Assembly: GCA_030425385.1 (NCBI GenBank)
Contig: JAUIAH010000019.1
Span: 1 to 64,000, forward strand
DNA from: Verrucomicrobiia bacterium
Lineage (GTDB): Bacteria; Verrucomicrobiota; Verrucomicrobiia; Verrucomicrobiales; DEV007
Direction: 5' to 3'
Length of the DNA: 64,000 nt
The translations under genes were made by a program, and so were the position numbers. The notes under the pieces were generated by a model. The model was not told the origin of the DNA. It saw only the letters and a program-made list of their open reading frames with translations, and made no database searches. Below, piece after piece: positions 34,395 to 42,922 of the stretch (the stretch's first letter is position 1; each line of letters opens with the position of its first letter).

Positions 34395-35159
34395 ATGAAG
34401 GCGGATTCTTGGTTACGATGCTCAGCCCTTTGGATATCCTCCACCCTGCTTGTGTGGGCTGGCCCCAGTGGCTCTTGGGAAGAACCCCTCCTTCAGGAGA
34501 GTGCGCCTCCGCCAACGCCTTCGGGTTGGTTTGCCCCACTCCGCACGACGATTGATCTCGGGATGGACACGCGTCGCCTCTTCAAGGGCTTCACCTTGTC
34601 ACGCGAGAATTGGTGGTGGGCCAATGTGGACTTGATGACCTATCCTTTCCACATCTATGCGACCCTCGGAAGGGCCGACGATGGATTCGACGAACTCGAT
34701 GTGGGTGCCGGTTACTTCATCGATCTCACCAAGAACGTGAAGATTAGACTCGGGCTCGAATGGGAACATTACGGAAATGGCGACCTGTTCATTCTCGACA
34801 ACTATGTGAGCGTGAACACGGTCTATTATGAGACCTTCCTCGGCCGTCTGTCCGCTGAATGGGCGTATGAACTGGAATTCGACGGTGATCTCTTCCGGCT
34901 TGGTCTTCTCACCAAACCTGTGCCTCTCACGGAGCAATTAAGCGTCCACGTCGACGCCAATCTCCGCTACTCGGAGCACTGGTTTGGAAATCCGGTGAGC
35001 GGCTGGAACAATCTCGATGTGACGTTGAACGTCCCTTACCAGTGGAATGAACACGTCACCGTGACCGGATTTCTCCGCTACAATGAACCCTTTGAAGCGA
35101 TTGATCGATTCGAGACTCCTTCCCTTTCAGGTGGGGTCACGTTGCGATTCGAGTTCTAG
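34395..35159 (+). CDS. Outer-membrane beta-barrel protein, unknown role
   Basis: A 254-residue exported protein with signal peptide (ending near VWAGP). The mature part alternates hydrophobic and polar residues with many Trp, Tyr and Phe and ends in TLRFEF, a typical outer-membrane C-terminal strand. About ten to twelve strands can be guessed. I cannot name a family. It is divergent from dps and convergent with the cytochrome-domain gene. Confidence in barrel topology is good; function unknown. Confidence 0.7.
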   Translation: MKADSWLRCSALWISSTLLVWAGPSGSWEEPLLQESAPPPTPSGWFAPLRTTIDLGMDTRRLFKGFTLSRENWWWANVDLMTYPFHIYATLGRADDGFDELDVGAGYFIDLTKNVKIRLGLEWEHYGNGDLFILDNYVSVNTVYYETFLGRLSAEWAYELEFDGDLFRLGLLTKPVPLTEQLSVHVDANLRYSEHWFGNPVSGWNNLDVTLNVPYQWNEHVTVTGFLRYNEPFEAIDRFETPSLSGGVTLRFEF

Positions 35160-35179
35160 CGCGTTGCCAGTGGCCAGGC

Positions 35180-35638
35180 TTACTCTTTCTTCTCGAAAGC
35201 GTCTTTGGCATCGTCAGGCTTGCCTTCTTCATTGCCTTTCCATCCGCCAAAGTCGGCGCCTTCTTGGATCCACTTCTCCAAGACCTTCTTCTGTTCGTCC
35301 GTGAGCACGTCCCCTTTGGGAGGCATGAAATCGTCATGGTCCGGGTCGAGCATGGTCAACTGGAGCAACGGGCTCTTCTCCGGATCTCCGGGAACGACGA
35401 CGGCGCCATCTTCCGTCCCAGCGACGTAGCCGAAGGCGGCATCGAGGCGCAAGCCCGCTTTCGGCTTGGTCGGACGGCTCCGGCCAGGCTTCGTATACGG
35501 GGCCTTGTGGCAATCCACACAGCTATTCTCAAGGAACGGGTAGACGTCCTTCTCGAAATTCACCTTGCCGTCTTCACCTTGAGCCGAGAGGAGGCAGCCG
35601 GACAATACCATCAGTTTCGTGACGAGAATCTTGGTCAT
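35180..35638 (-). CDS. Planctomycete-type cytochrome c domain protein
   Basis: A 152-residue exported protein: signal peptide (ATG 35638; MTKILVTKLMVLSGCLLSAQ) then a cytochrome c domain of the PSCyt1 type. The haem motif CVDCH is in FLENSCVDCHKA. The C-terminal MPPKGDVLTDEQ supplies the likely axial Met and the usual DEQ-helix. The tail is charged (DDAKDAFEKKE). In Planctomycetes and Verrucomicrobia this domain usually heads large PSD1-type proteins. Here it stands alone, with no redox partner next to it. Confidence 0.85.
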   Translation of the reverse strand: MTKILVTKLMVLSGCLLSAQGEDGKVNFEKDVYPFLENSCVDCHKAPYTKPGRSRPTKPKAGLRLDAAFGYVAGTEDGAVVVPGDPEKSPLLQLTMLDPDHDDFMPPKGDVLTDEQKKVLEKWIQEGADFGGWKGNEEGKPDDAKDAFEKKE

Positions 35639-35696
35639 GAGGCTACCTAAAGTCGGGGAAATCGCGCTGACAAGCAAACTTGTCCGATAGAAGTGC

Positions 35697-36875
35697 TTGC
35701 GTCTCACCCCTCCAGCAGGTTTCTCCTCCTCTGTGTCCCCCGGTTTGAAGGAATCTGCCCCCAGCATACTCATTCTCACGGGGAGCTTTGGCCACGGCCA
35801 CAACACGGCGGCCAAGAACCTCGCGGAAGGTTTCCGCCGCGCGCGGCCCGACGCGCCTGTGGAGGTGTTGGATTTCTTTGAAGATGGCTTCCCACGCTTG
35901 AACGCGGTCCTGAGAAAAGGCTATGACTTCGCCATCAATCGCGCCCCCTTTGTATGGCGGCAGTTGTACGGCCTCGCCAATGGTCAAGGTCGAGGCTGCC
36001 TTCCGCTGACACCGGGCGCGAAGTATCTGCGGGCGGCTGTGGATCGTCGCGCGCCGGATGTGGTGGTGACCACTTTCCCGTTCGTGCCCCTGCTCTTGAG
36101 CCGCAGCTACCCTGACAAAACCACGCAACCGTTCCCGCTCTTCACCATCGTGACCGATGCGATCACGATCAACGCCATTTGGTGCCAAGGACGTACGGAT
36201 CGCTTCTTCGTCACCGATTCCTGGTCCGCCGATGTGGTGATGCGCATGGGGATCGACGACGAACGGATCCGCGCCTACGGCTTTCCACTCTCATCCTTCG
36301 AGCGTGGGGACGGTGTCCGAGGTCAGGATCCCCCTCGCATTCTCTATCTCCCCACCACCAAGTCCGCCCACGTGGATGCCACCTTGCGAGCGCTCGTCCC
36401 ATGGTGCCAAGCTCAAGGAGCCCGCCTCACCCTTGTGTTAGGTTCCCATGTCGAACGCCTGGAAGCTTTGGTGAAGGACCGGGTGGCCTCCCTTGACCCC
36501 GAACGCTGCACGATCCATGGCTGGCGAAAGGATGTGCCCTCACTGATGTGTCAACACGACACCGTGATCACGAAGGCGGGAGGAGCCACTGTGAGCGAAG
36601 CGCTAGGGGCCATGTGTCCGCCCATTCTTAACTACGTCGTGCCCGGTCAAGAAGAGGGCAATGCCGAGCTGGTGAAACGCAGCGCGTGCGGCCTACGCAT
36701 CATGAAACCGCATGAACTGCCGTCGGCACTGGATCGGCTATTGATGAACGATGGCGGAGCCTTGCGAAAGACGTTTCGCGAACGATTGAGCCGATTGGAG
36801 CGCGATCAGGCGACAGAGAGGATTGTGGCAGAGGTCCTCTCCTACGCTCACGATTCCACCAGCCGTTCAGGATGA
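35697..36875 (+). CDS. MGDG synthase/MurG-like glycosyltransferase
   Basis: A 392-residue GT-B family enzyme like monogalactosyldiacylglycerol or diglucosyldiacylglycerol synthases. The N-terminal domain has ILILTGSFGHGHNTAAKNLA, with the Gly-rich acceptor-binding loop, followed by VEVLDFFED. The C-terminal domain has ITKAGGATVSEALG, the nucleotide-sugar site. No ATG is available near the N-terminus; TTG 35697 is the only start upstream of the first conserved motif that I see, with GAAG-like bases before it, so the start is uncertain (a GTG 12 codons later is possible). It probably makes a glycolipid. Its 3' end overlaps the convergent fdhD by 28 bp. Confidence 0.82.
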   Translation: MRLTPPAGFSSSVSPGLKESAPSILILTGSFGHGHNTAAKNLAEGFRRARPDAPVEVLDFFEDGFPRLNAVLRKGYDFAINRAPFVWRQLYGLANGQGRGCLPLTPGAKYLRAAVDRRAPDVVVTTFPFVPLLLSRSYPDKTTQPFPLFTIVTDAITINAIWCQGRTDRFFVTDSWSADVVMRMGIDDERIRAYGFPLSSFERGDGVRGQDPPRILYLPTTKSAHVDATLRALVPWCQAQGARLTLVLGSHVERLEALVKDRVASLDPERCTIHGWRKDVPSLMCQHDTVITKAGGATVSEALGAMCPPILNYVVPGQEEGNAELVKRSACGLRIMKPHELPSALDRLLMNDGGALRKTFRERLSRLERDQATERIVAEVLSYAHDSTSRSG

Positions 36876-37678
36876 GCGTAGACATTCATAGACGAGCCTC
36901 GCAGAAATCCGACTAACGTTTGCCCCGCTCGCTGAGCGCAATCGATGGCCAAGGTGCTGGGCGCCGAGATGCCCGCGATGATTGGAATGCCGGCGCAGAG
37001 AGCCTTCTGCGTCAATTCGAAGGAGATTCGTCCTGAGACGAGCAAGACATGGCGGTCTAACGGAACCTCTCCTGCGTCCCAAGTCTTTCCGACCACCTTG
37101 TCCAAGGCGTTGTGACGTCCGACATCTTCTCGGGCCAGGATAAGCTCACCTCTGCCGTCAAAGAGAGCGCTCGCGTGCAGACCGCCCGTTTGCGCGAAAG
37201 TGCGCTGCGCTTGGCTTAGCTTTTCCGGCAACCACGCAACTTGATCGCGGGCAAAGGTGAAATCACTATCAATGGGAGGAAATTGCTGAAAGACACTGTC
37301 GATAGTAGCCCGCCCGCAAATACCACATGAACTACTGGTGTAGACGTTACGAGAGAGCGCCTCCAGATTGACGGTCTGTGGATTTGTCAGGATCACATCG
37401 ACGACGTTGCCAGGGCCCGCTTCCGTCTCATGGCTTGGACACTGGGATATCTCAAAGATCTCAGAAGGCCGCTTCACAATGCCTTCCGTAAGAAGAAAGC
37501 CCCGTGCCAGATCGAGATCATGGCCCGGGGTGCGCATGACCACAGCCACACTGTGCCCGTCCACTCGAATCTCCAAGGGCTCTTCCACTGTGACGAAATC
37601 TTCCTCCTCTTGGCCCACTCCCCTAGCAAAGCGATAGATCGTTCGGCGCACGGCGCGCGCATCTTCGGTCGTGGTCAT
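36848..37678 (-). CDS. fdhD: Formate dehydrogenase accessory sulfurtransferase FdhD
   Basis: A 276-residue protein that passes sulfur from IscS to the molybdenum cofactor of formate dehydrogenase. The essential Cys pair is C118/C121 in SSSCGICGR; further family motifs are GHDLDLARGFLLTEG, GGLHASALF and AREDVGRHNALDK with LLVSGRISFE. ATG 37678 overlaps the mobA stop by 4 bp (ATGA), which fixes the start. Last gene of the MOSC-mobA-fdhD operon. No formate dehydrogenase gene is in the window. Confidence 0.95.
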   Translation of the reverse strand: MTTTEDARAVRRTIYRFARGVGQEEEDFVTVEEPLEIRVDGHSVAVVMRTPGHDLDLARGFLLTEGIVKRPSEIFEISQCPSHETEAGPGNVVDVILTNPQTVNLEALSRNVYTSSSCGICGRATIDSVFQQFPPIDSDFTFARDQVAWLPEKLSQAQRTFAQTGGLHASALFDGRGELILAREDVGRHNALDKVVGKTWDAGEVPLDRHVLLVSGRISFELTQKALCAGIPIIAGISAPSTLAIDCAQRAGQTLVGFLRGSSMNVYAHPERLVES

Positions 37679-38283
37679 GGCCGCGCGATTTCGGAGAGGG
37701 CTTGCCACGCCTCTCTCGTATTGATGTTGGCGAAGGCCTGCGCTTCGCCATGGGAGAGGGAAGCGGTGCTCAGGTTGCCCGCCCGCACCTCATTCCCTAC
37801 CCAATCCTGCAGGCGCCGGCCGCCACTTCGCCAGAATGCGCCCGCACTGGCCGCCAATCGCGCCGGATACACCGCTGCCAAGGGCTCGTAGTAGCCACCG
37901 CGCTGCCCAACAAATCCCGTCGTGGAATCGCAATGCTCCCATAGACCTTGGAGCACGGCATCTGTCATGCCTAACATATCCACAGCAAGCACCATCAGCA
38001 AGCCTTCAGATGCGGCATGGAGACAGGCGCTCAAGGCACCAATGGGTCCGAGGTTGGGAGCCTCATCACAGACGACCTCCCATGAGCCGTCCGCGAGCGG
38101 GAGGCGACTCTGCCCATCTCGCATCGATATGAGGCACCTATCAGGATTGAACGATTCTAACAGAGTGGCTTGCCGCTGCCAGGCGATGAGACCTGTCTCA
38201 GGATCGCGAAGCCACACTTTGTCCTGTCCCATACGGCGGGATTGCCCGCCCACGAGAAGCGCTACCGTCAACGGTCGTGTCAT
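37675..38283 (-). CDS. mobA: Molybdenum cofactor guanylyltransferase MobA
   Basis: A 202-residue enzyme that attaches GMP to molybdopterin to make the MGD cofactor. The nucleotide loop LLVGGQSRRMGQDKVWL, the middle DEAPNLGPIGAL and the metal-binding AVDML segment are clear. ATG 38283 overlaps the stop of the MOSC gene (ATGA). It supplies cofactor for DMSO-reductase family enzymes such as formate dehydrogenase, in agreement with fdhD downstream. Confidence 0.93.
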   Translation of the reverse strand: MTRPLTVALLVGGQSRRMGQDKVWLRDPETGLIAWQRQATLLESFNPDRCLISMRDGQSRLPLADGSWEVVCDEAPNLGPIGALSACLHAASEGLLMVLAVDMLGMTDAVLQGLWEHCDSTTGFVGQRGGYYEPLAAVYPARLAASAGAFWRSGGRRLQDWVGNEVRAGNLSTASLSHGEAQAFANINTREAWQALSEIARP

Positions 38284-38741
38284 GGATCCTCTCGCAGCGT
38301 TCCATCGCTCAGAATACGCGCCCGCAACCCACCATTCCCACGCAAAGCTTTCTCCGCTCCTTCCGCAAAGGCACGGTTCATCCAGTAACATGGAGAAGCT
38401 TCTTCGGATCCCGAGAAGCGCACTCCTTGCACTTCAAACTCTTCCCCGATCAAGCCATTCAAATCAATGTCAGATACAATCACATTACGACGAAATACAG
38501 AGGGATCGAGATCATAGCGCTCAAACTCCCCGCATAAGGATTCGTAGATCGCCAATGAGAAGAAGGTGACTTGGCCTTTGAAGTCCTCACGATGATCAAA
38601 GTAGCGGTCCCCTTCCAATCCGCGTCCAGCCACACACTGCACGGAGTCTACGCGCTGCATCGGTGTGGATCCGGGCTCGCGCCCATGGTGGCCCACATAG
38701 ACATGCTTGGGAGAAATGTAGAGCTGGCGGATCCGCATCAT
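38280..38741 (-). CDS. MOSC-domain molybdenum cofactor sulfurase-like protein
   Basis: A 153-residue single-domain MOSC protein. Family features are GLEGDRYFDHR, FRRNVIVSDIDLNGLIGEEF and the conserved Cys C118 in EEASPCYWMN. MOSC domains bind molybdenum cofactor and carry sulfur to it. As first gene of the operon with mobA and fdhD it probably handles the cofactor for the same target enzyme. Start is ATG 38741 or the adjacent ATG 38738. Confidence 0.9.
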   Translation of the reverse strand: MMRIRQLYISPKHVYVGHHGREPGSTPMQRVDSVQCVAGRGLEGDRYFDHREDFKGQVTFFSLAIYESLCGEFERYDLDPSVFRRNVIVSDIDLNGLIGEEFEVQGVRFSGSEEASPCYWMNRAFAEGAEKALRGNGGLRARILSDGTLREDP

Positions 38742-38779
38742 GATGATTGTAGGCTAACGAGGAAGCAAGACGATTGCAA

Positions 38780-41700
38780 TCAGGTGCGCGTCAATTGAAA
38801 CCGCAAGGTCCCCCAAACCACAAACGCACTGAGGAAGGCAAATCCAAAGATGACCAAGAAATTGATGTGAATGGTCTCAAACGTCTTGCCCAGATAGGTC
38901 TTCTCTGTACCAAAGAAGACATTCAAGGGCTGACTGGGATCACGGCGATGATCCAGCACTTCCATGGCCGACCGATCAAGCAAATCAAAGATCTTCTTAT
39001 TCCGAAACACCTCTTTAACGTTGATGTAAGGATCCTTGGAAGGCTTGTCATACGTACTGGTAGAGAAGGAATTCTTTCGCACCCGCCGATGAATGCGTCC
39101 CACCTCACGCGCAATCTTGCGCCCGTTCCTAGCTTCCAACTGGAGCAAGATTGTCCGCGCCTCTTTCAAGGCTCTCAGTTCCTTGTCTTCTTCTTCCGTG
39201 AGAGTGGTCTTGCTCGCAAAGTAGTCGTCCCGCGCGCGGATCGTCTTCAACGCGCGCGCAAGGGGATTGTGTTTCCCTTGCGAAATCACCAAGCCTTCAT
39301 AAGACCAGCGTAGCGGCATGAATTCACAGATCAGGGGGACTTTGAGAGGGTTCTCCGCTTCCTCCGTCGATGTGGTCGTCCAACGCTTCAAGGCGGACAC
39401 AATTGGCAGGTCTCGATTCATTTCCTGATACTTGATGAGCGCCCCACCGAGGATGATCTGCGGAAGGAGAATCAGGGGAATGATGTTGAGTGCCGTCTTC
39501 ACATCATTCACAAGACACGAGACTAACAAGCCAACAGAAACACCGCAGACCGTTGTCAGAAAGAGCCAAAGAAAGTAGTGGAGAAACATCCCGCGTATCT
39601 CCAAGACAAAGTTGCCCACCAACACATAGATCGCGCATTGGATGGCTGCGAAGATACTCAAGGTGAGAATCTTGGTCACGACATAGGAAAGGAGACGACT
39701 CCCCAAATTACGCTCCCGCGTGAGAAGAGCTCGATCGCGAATGATCTCATCCGCACTATTCGTAAGGCCCAGAAACATGGCGACCACCAGGCTGAGAAAG
39801 AGATAGGTCGGGATGTGAAAGGCATTTCCGAAGGTATAGCGATCATCTTCCGACCAACGCAGGACCAAGGAGATGAGCAACGCTAACATGGGCGCCTCTA
39901 ACAATGTGGTGACGAGGTTCGCCCGATTCCGCAACTTGCTCAGAAAGGATCGTTGAAAGTAAGTGGCGGCCGTTGTCGCCCGTTCACGCATGGTGCGCCC
40001 CAATCGACGTGGCGCGGTCGAGGCCGTCGTGTGATCACGCGACTCTTCCGCTGCCACCTCCTTCACCTCGCGCATCGTCTGGTGCGCTTGATAGCGATCC
40101 CGCCAGAAATCGGGCACGAAACGCCTGGCCGGTGTGAGGTGGCCAGATTGATCCTCTTCGTAGATCGGCGCTCCCGAGAAATCGAGCAGAGGCGTTTCGA
40201 GCACATCAAAGATGAAATCAGGCGTGGTGGGCTCCGAGGGGATCGCCTCTGGCAGGGTGACGGTGGTTCCCACCTGGCCCACGGGCACGAGGTTCTCCGC
40301 CCGCGCCTCCTCAAAGTAGTGCAGCATCTGATCTGGCGTACCAAAGAAGGCAAGCTTACCACCACGATCCAGGAGGATGGCTTTGTCGAACAGCCGGAAG
40401 AGTCGAGCGCTAGGCTGGTGGATACTCACAAAGACAATCTTGTGCTGCGAGAGACCATGGATGATCTCTAACACGTGCTCTGAATCCTTGGATGAAAGGC
40501 CCGATGTCGGCTCATCGATCAAATAGACATCTGATAGACCGATCATATCCATGCCTACATTGAGGCGTTTGCGCTCTCCTCCACTGAGGAACTTGTCCTT
40601 GGGCGTCCCTGCCAACCGGTGCCGCCGCTCATTCAATCCCAACTCTACCAGTTTCGCATCAACGCGACGACGCCGATCCTTTCGCTTGAGCTTAGGAGAA
40701 CGCACGGCCGCCGCGAAGTCGATGTTCTCTTGAATGGTTAGATGGGCATCGAAGGCATCCTCCTGAGGGATGTAGCAAATGTAAGGCGTCAGTTCTTGGT
40801 GATGCTCGTAGAGCGAAAACCCATTCAACGTCACCTCTCCACGGGACGGCGCAATATGTCCTGACAGAACCCTCAAGAGCGAACTTTTACCACAACCACT
40901 GGGCCCCATGACACAGATCATTTCCCCACGTCGCGCTTCCAGACTGATGCCATCCAACGCTTTCTCCTTGCCGTCGTAACTATGGCTCACCTCTCGGATC
41001 ACCAATTTGTTAATCACGTTACGCTCTTCCTCCACGATCCCTTCAGCAAAGTGACAGCGCAGAAAGAGCCCTTCCCCAATCGCGATCGTCACGTTCTCAG
41101 GAAGCTTCACGGTACCCTTCACCGGCGAGCCGCCCACAAGGATGGGCTGGGAGGCCTCAAGGATTTCCAATTCCCCTTCTTTCCGAGCCTCGTGGAACGT
41201 GAGTTTCAGAAGGACATGCTGCTGGTTGTGATCCCCTGACAGAAGAATATCGCCAGGTCGCAATTGGCTTGGGTCGTTGGAGACCAAATACTCGGACCGA
41301 TTAGGCGACAGTTCGAAACGCCCACCCAGCACACGCGCACGTCGATGCAACTCCTCGAAACTGATCTCCGTATAGTCATCGAAACGAATGCGATCACTCA
41401 GGGTCACTTCAAAGGTTCCCCCGGCGCGCAACCGCTCGTCGTGGATCTTTGCACGGGTGTCCCGCAGCACGCGCACCGTGATCGTCAGTCCGAATCGGAT
41501 GTCCAGGTGGCTGGACTTGGTCGGCGCTCGCTCCAAGACGGGCTGACCGCCGTCCATCCCCAAGAAGACCTGGGTGGCATCGAGATGCTTCTTGGCGTTG
41601 AAGTAGAAGGTAAGATCCTTGTAATTCAGGACGGAATTCGCCAGGAGCACGCGATGCCCCTCATAAAGGCGGCAGAATTCTCCCTGCTGCAGTTCTCGTC

Positions 41701-42412
41701 CCCGAACAATCAGAGGCAGGACGCCAACGTTCTTCAAAAGGATCTGGGTTTGGAAGCGGAAAGCGAGCAGCGCTTGATTGGGGGGAAGCGATTTCAGCCG
41801 CAAGTCCGCATCTTCGGCGGCGCTGATACGGAGAACCTCGAGTGGCTGAGCCTTCCCTATTGACTCCGGTTCCTCGCCTTCATTTCGATTCAGCTGGTAA
41901 ACGAGATCGATCGCCTCGGATGCCACACCGAGATTGGTCATGAAGAGGTAGAAATCAACCAGCTGCTCCCGCTGAAGGTTGGCCCCCCGAGACACCAGGA
42001 CATACAACTGCACTCCGAGGAGAATCTTATCCTCCTGAGACAGGACGGCGGCGAGCTCCGCAGCGATTTCCTCAAGGTCTTGCGACTCTTGGAGGGCTTC
42101 CGAGTAAAGCGCACGCAATTCAGAGTACACCGCCTCAGGGTAATCATAGCGGAGGAACCCCAAGCTGCTATCGATGTCATACTCATCGATCTCGCCATCC
42201 ACCTTACTGAAGCCCGCGAAGACTTTGATCAGAACGGGCAGAAGGCTGTAGGCCGTCTTGGAAGTGGGCCGCTTCGTCAGGCGCCGTCCAAGCAAACGCC
42301 AGAAAGGTCGCAGTCGCCAAGAGGGCTCCGGAGAGCGCAGCTTCTCGCTCCAAGGGTTCCGGACCTTCTCCGAGAGGCGGGTTAGGCGGTTGCCAGATTC
42401 ATCTGCAGACAT
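38780..42412 (-). CDS. Large ABCG-type ABC transporter with TerB-like N-terminus
   Basis: A 1210-residue half-transporter of the ABCG/White type. Residues about 55-175 look like a TerB-like helical domain (VLIKVFAGFSKVDGEIDEYD), followed by a beta-rich region (about 190-460) that may resemble FHA modules. The ATPase is at about 470-700: Walker A GPSGCGKSSL, signature LSGGERKRLNVGMDMIG and Walker B VYLIDEPTSGLSS. The ABC2 membrane domain holds about six helices at 845-1000 and one near 1185. Bacterial ABCG proteins of this plan have no settled substrate. A Leu-Arg-rich charged loop separates helix 5 and 6. It stands alone, after rpsU on the same strand. Confidence 0.87.
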   Translation of the reverse strand: MSADESGNRLTRLSEKVRNPWSEKLRSPEPSWRLRPFWRLLGRRLTKRPTSKTAYSLLPVLIKVFAGFSKVDGEIDEYDIDSSLGFLRYDYPEAVYSELRALYSEALQESQDLEEIAAELAAVLSQEDKILLGVQLYVLVSRGANLQREQLVDFYLFMTNLGVASEAIDLVYQLNRNEGEEPESIGKAQPLEVLRISAAEDADLRLKSLPPNQALLAFRFQTQILLKNVGVLPLIVRGRELQQGEFCRLYEGHRVLLANSVLNYKDLTFYFNAKKHLDATQVFLGMDGGQPVLERAPTKSSHLDIRFGLTITVRVLRDTRAKIHDERLRAGGTFEVTLSDRIRFDDYTEISFEELHRRARVLGGRFELSPNRSEYLVSNDPSQLRPGDILLSGDHNQQHVLLKLTFHEARKEGELEILEASQPILVGGSPVKGTVKLPENVTIAIGEGLFLRCHFAEGIVEEERNVINKLVIREVSHSYDGKEKALDGISLEARRGEMICVMGPSGCGKSSLLRVLSGHIAPSRGEVTLNGFSLYEHHQELTPYICYIPQEDAFDAHLTIQENIDFAAAVRSPKLKRKDRRRRVDAKLVELGLNERRHRLAGTPKDKFLSGGERKRLNVGMDMIGLSDVYLIDEPTSGLSSKDSEHVLEIIHGLSQHKIVFVSIHQPSARLFRLFDKAILLDRGGKLAFFGTPDQMLHYFEEARAENLVPVGQVGTTVTLPEAIPSEPTTPDFIFDVLETPLLDFSGAPIYEEDQSGHLTPARRFVPDFWRDRYQAHQTMREVKEVAAEESRDHTTASTAPRRLGRTMRERATTAATYFQRSFLSKLRNRANLVTTLLEAPMLALLISLVLRWSEDDRYTFGNAFHIPTYLFLSLVVAMFLGLTNSADEIIRDRALLTRERNLGSRLLSYVVTKILTLSIFAAIQCAIYVLVGNFVLEIRGMFLHYFLWLFLTTVCGVSVGLLVSCLVNDVKTALNIIPLILLPQIILGGALIKYQEMNRDLPIVSALKRWTTTSTEEAENPLKVPLICEFMPLRWSYEGLVISQGKHNPLARALKTIRARDDYFASKTTLTEEEDKELRALKEARTILLQLEARNGRKIAREVGRIHRRVRKNSFSTSTYDKPSKDPYINVKEVFRNKKIFDLLDRSAMEVLDHRRDPSQPLNVFFGTEKTYLGKTFETIHINFLVIFGFAFLSAFVVWGTLRFQLTRT

Positions 42413-42504
42413 AGGAAGGGGCCGCCGACATCCTTACACGAAAGCGCTTCAAGGGAAAGCGATAGGAAGGAAAGGCAACCGGCGTCTCCGGTCTCTCAGT
42501 CTTT

Positions 42505-42543
42505 CCAACCAAAACGAAACGAGCCGCGTGAAACACGCGGCTC
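42505..42543 (-). terminator. Intrinsic terminator after rpsU
   Basis: A perfect 10-bp stem GAGCCGCGTG/CACGCGGCTC with a 3-base loop. On the minus strand it is followed by GTTTCGTTTTGG. It lies about 36 bp past the rpsU stop and separates rpsU from the ABC gene. Confidence 0.85.
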
Positions 42544-42579
42544 GCGAAAACGAAAGAAACAAAGGGATCGCCGACCGAT

Positions 42580-42843
42580 TCAGGAATCGGTGGGAGAAGC
42601 GGGCGCGGCAGTGCCAGCGGATCCAGCGTCCTCAGAAGAATCGTTGCTATGAAGATTCACCCGGAATTTCACGCGGCCACGCTTGGCAGCGGCACGGGCT
42701 TTACGACGGCTCTTCTGAAGAGGCGTTTCGAAGGCACGGAGGCGGCGGACTTCGTCCAAGATTCCCTCCGATTCGAGCTTGGTCTTCAGGCGCTTGAGCG
42801 CGCGATCGATGGGCTCGCCTTTCTTGACAGTGACTTCGGGCAT
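42580..42843 (-). CDS. rpsU: 30S ribosomal protein bS21
   Basis: An 87-residue basic ribosomal protein that sits near the anti-Shine-Dalgarno region of the 30S subunit and helps initiation. The family core is complete: EVTVKKGEPIDRALKRLK, the helix with RRLRAFETPLQKSRRKA and RGRVKF. E. coli bS21 has 71 residues; here about 20 extra acidic and Ala/Pro residues follow (SSEDAGSAGTAAPASPTDS). ATG 42843; the longer upstream frame runs through a hairpin and is not coding. No strong SD is seen. The hairpin at 42870-42899 is only 27 bp upstream. Confidence 0.93.
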   Translation of the reverse strand: MPEVTVKKGEPIDRALKRLKTKLESEGILDEVRRLRAFETPLQKSRRKARAAAKRGRVKFRVNLHSNDSSEDAGSAGTAAPASPTDS

Positions 42844-42869
42844 GATGGTAGAGCTGCTTTGAGAAAGAA

Positions 42870-42899
42870 TAGGCCCTGCAGCACTTGCTGCAGGGCCTA
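42870..42899 (-). terminator. Terminator/attenuator-like hairpin before rpsU
   Basis: An exact 14-bp inverted repeat (TAGGCCCTGCAGCA and its complement, two bases between), followed on the minus strand by TTCTTTCTC. It ends the PEP-CTERM gene at 42923 and lies in the rpsU leader, so it may also limit read-through into rpsU. Confidence 0.85.
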
Positions 42900-42922
42900 C
42901 GAAAGCTTCTATCGCTTCAAAG

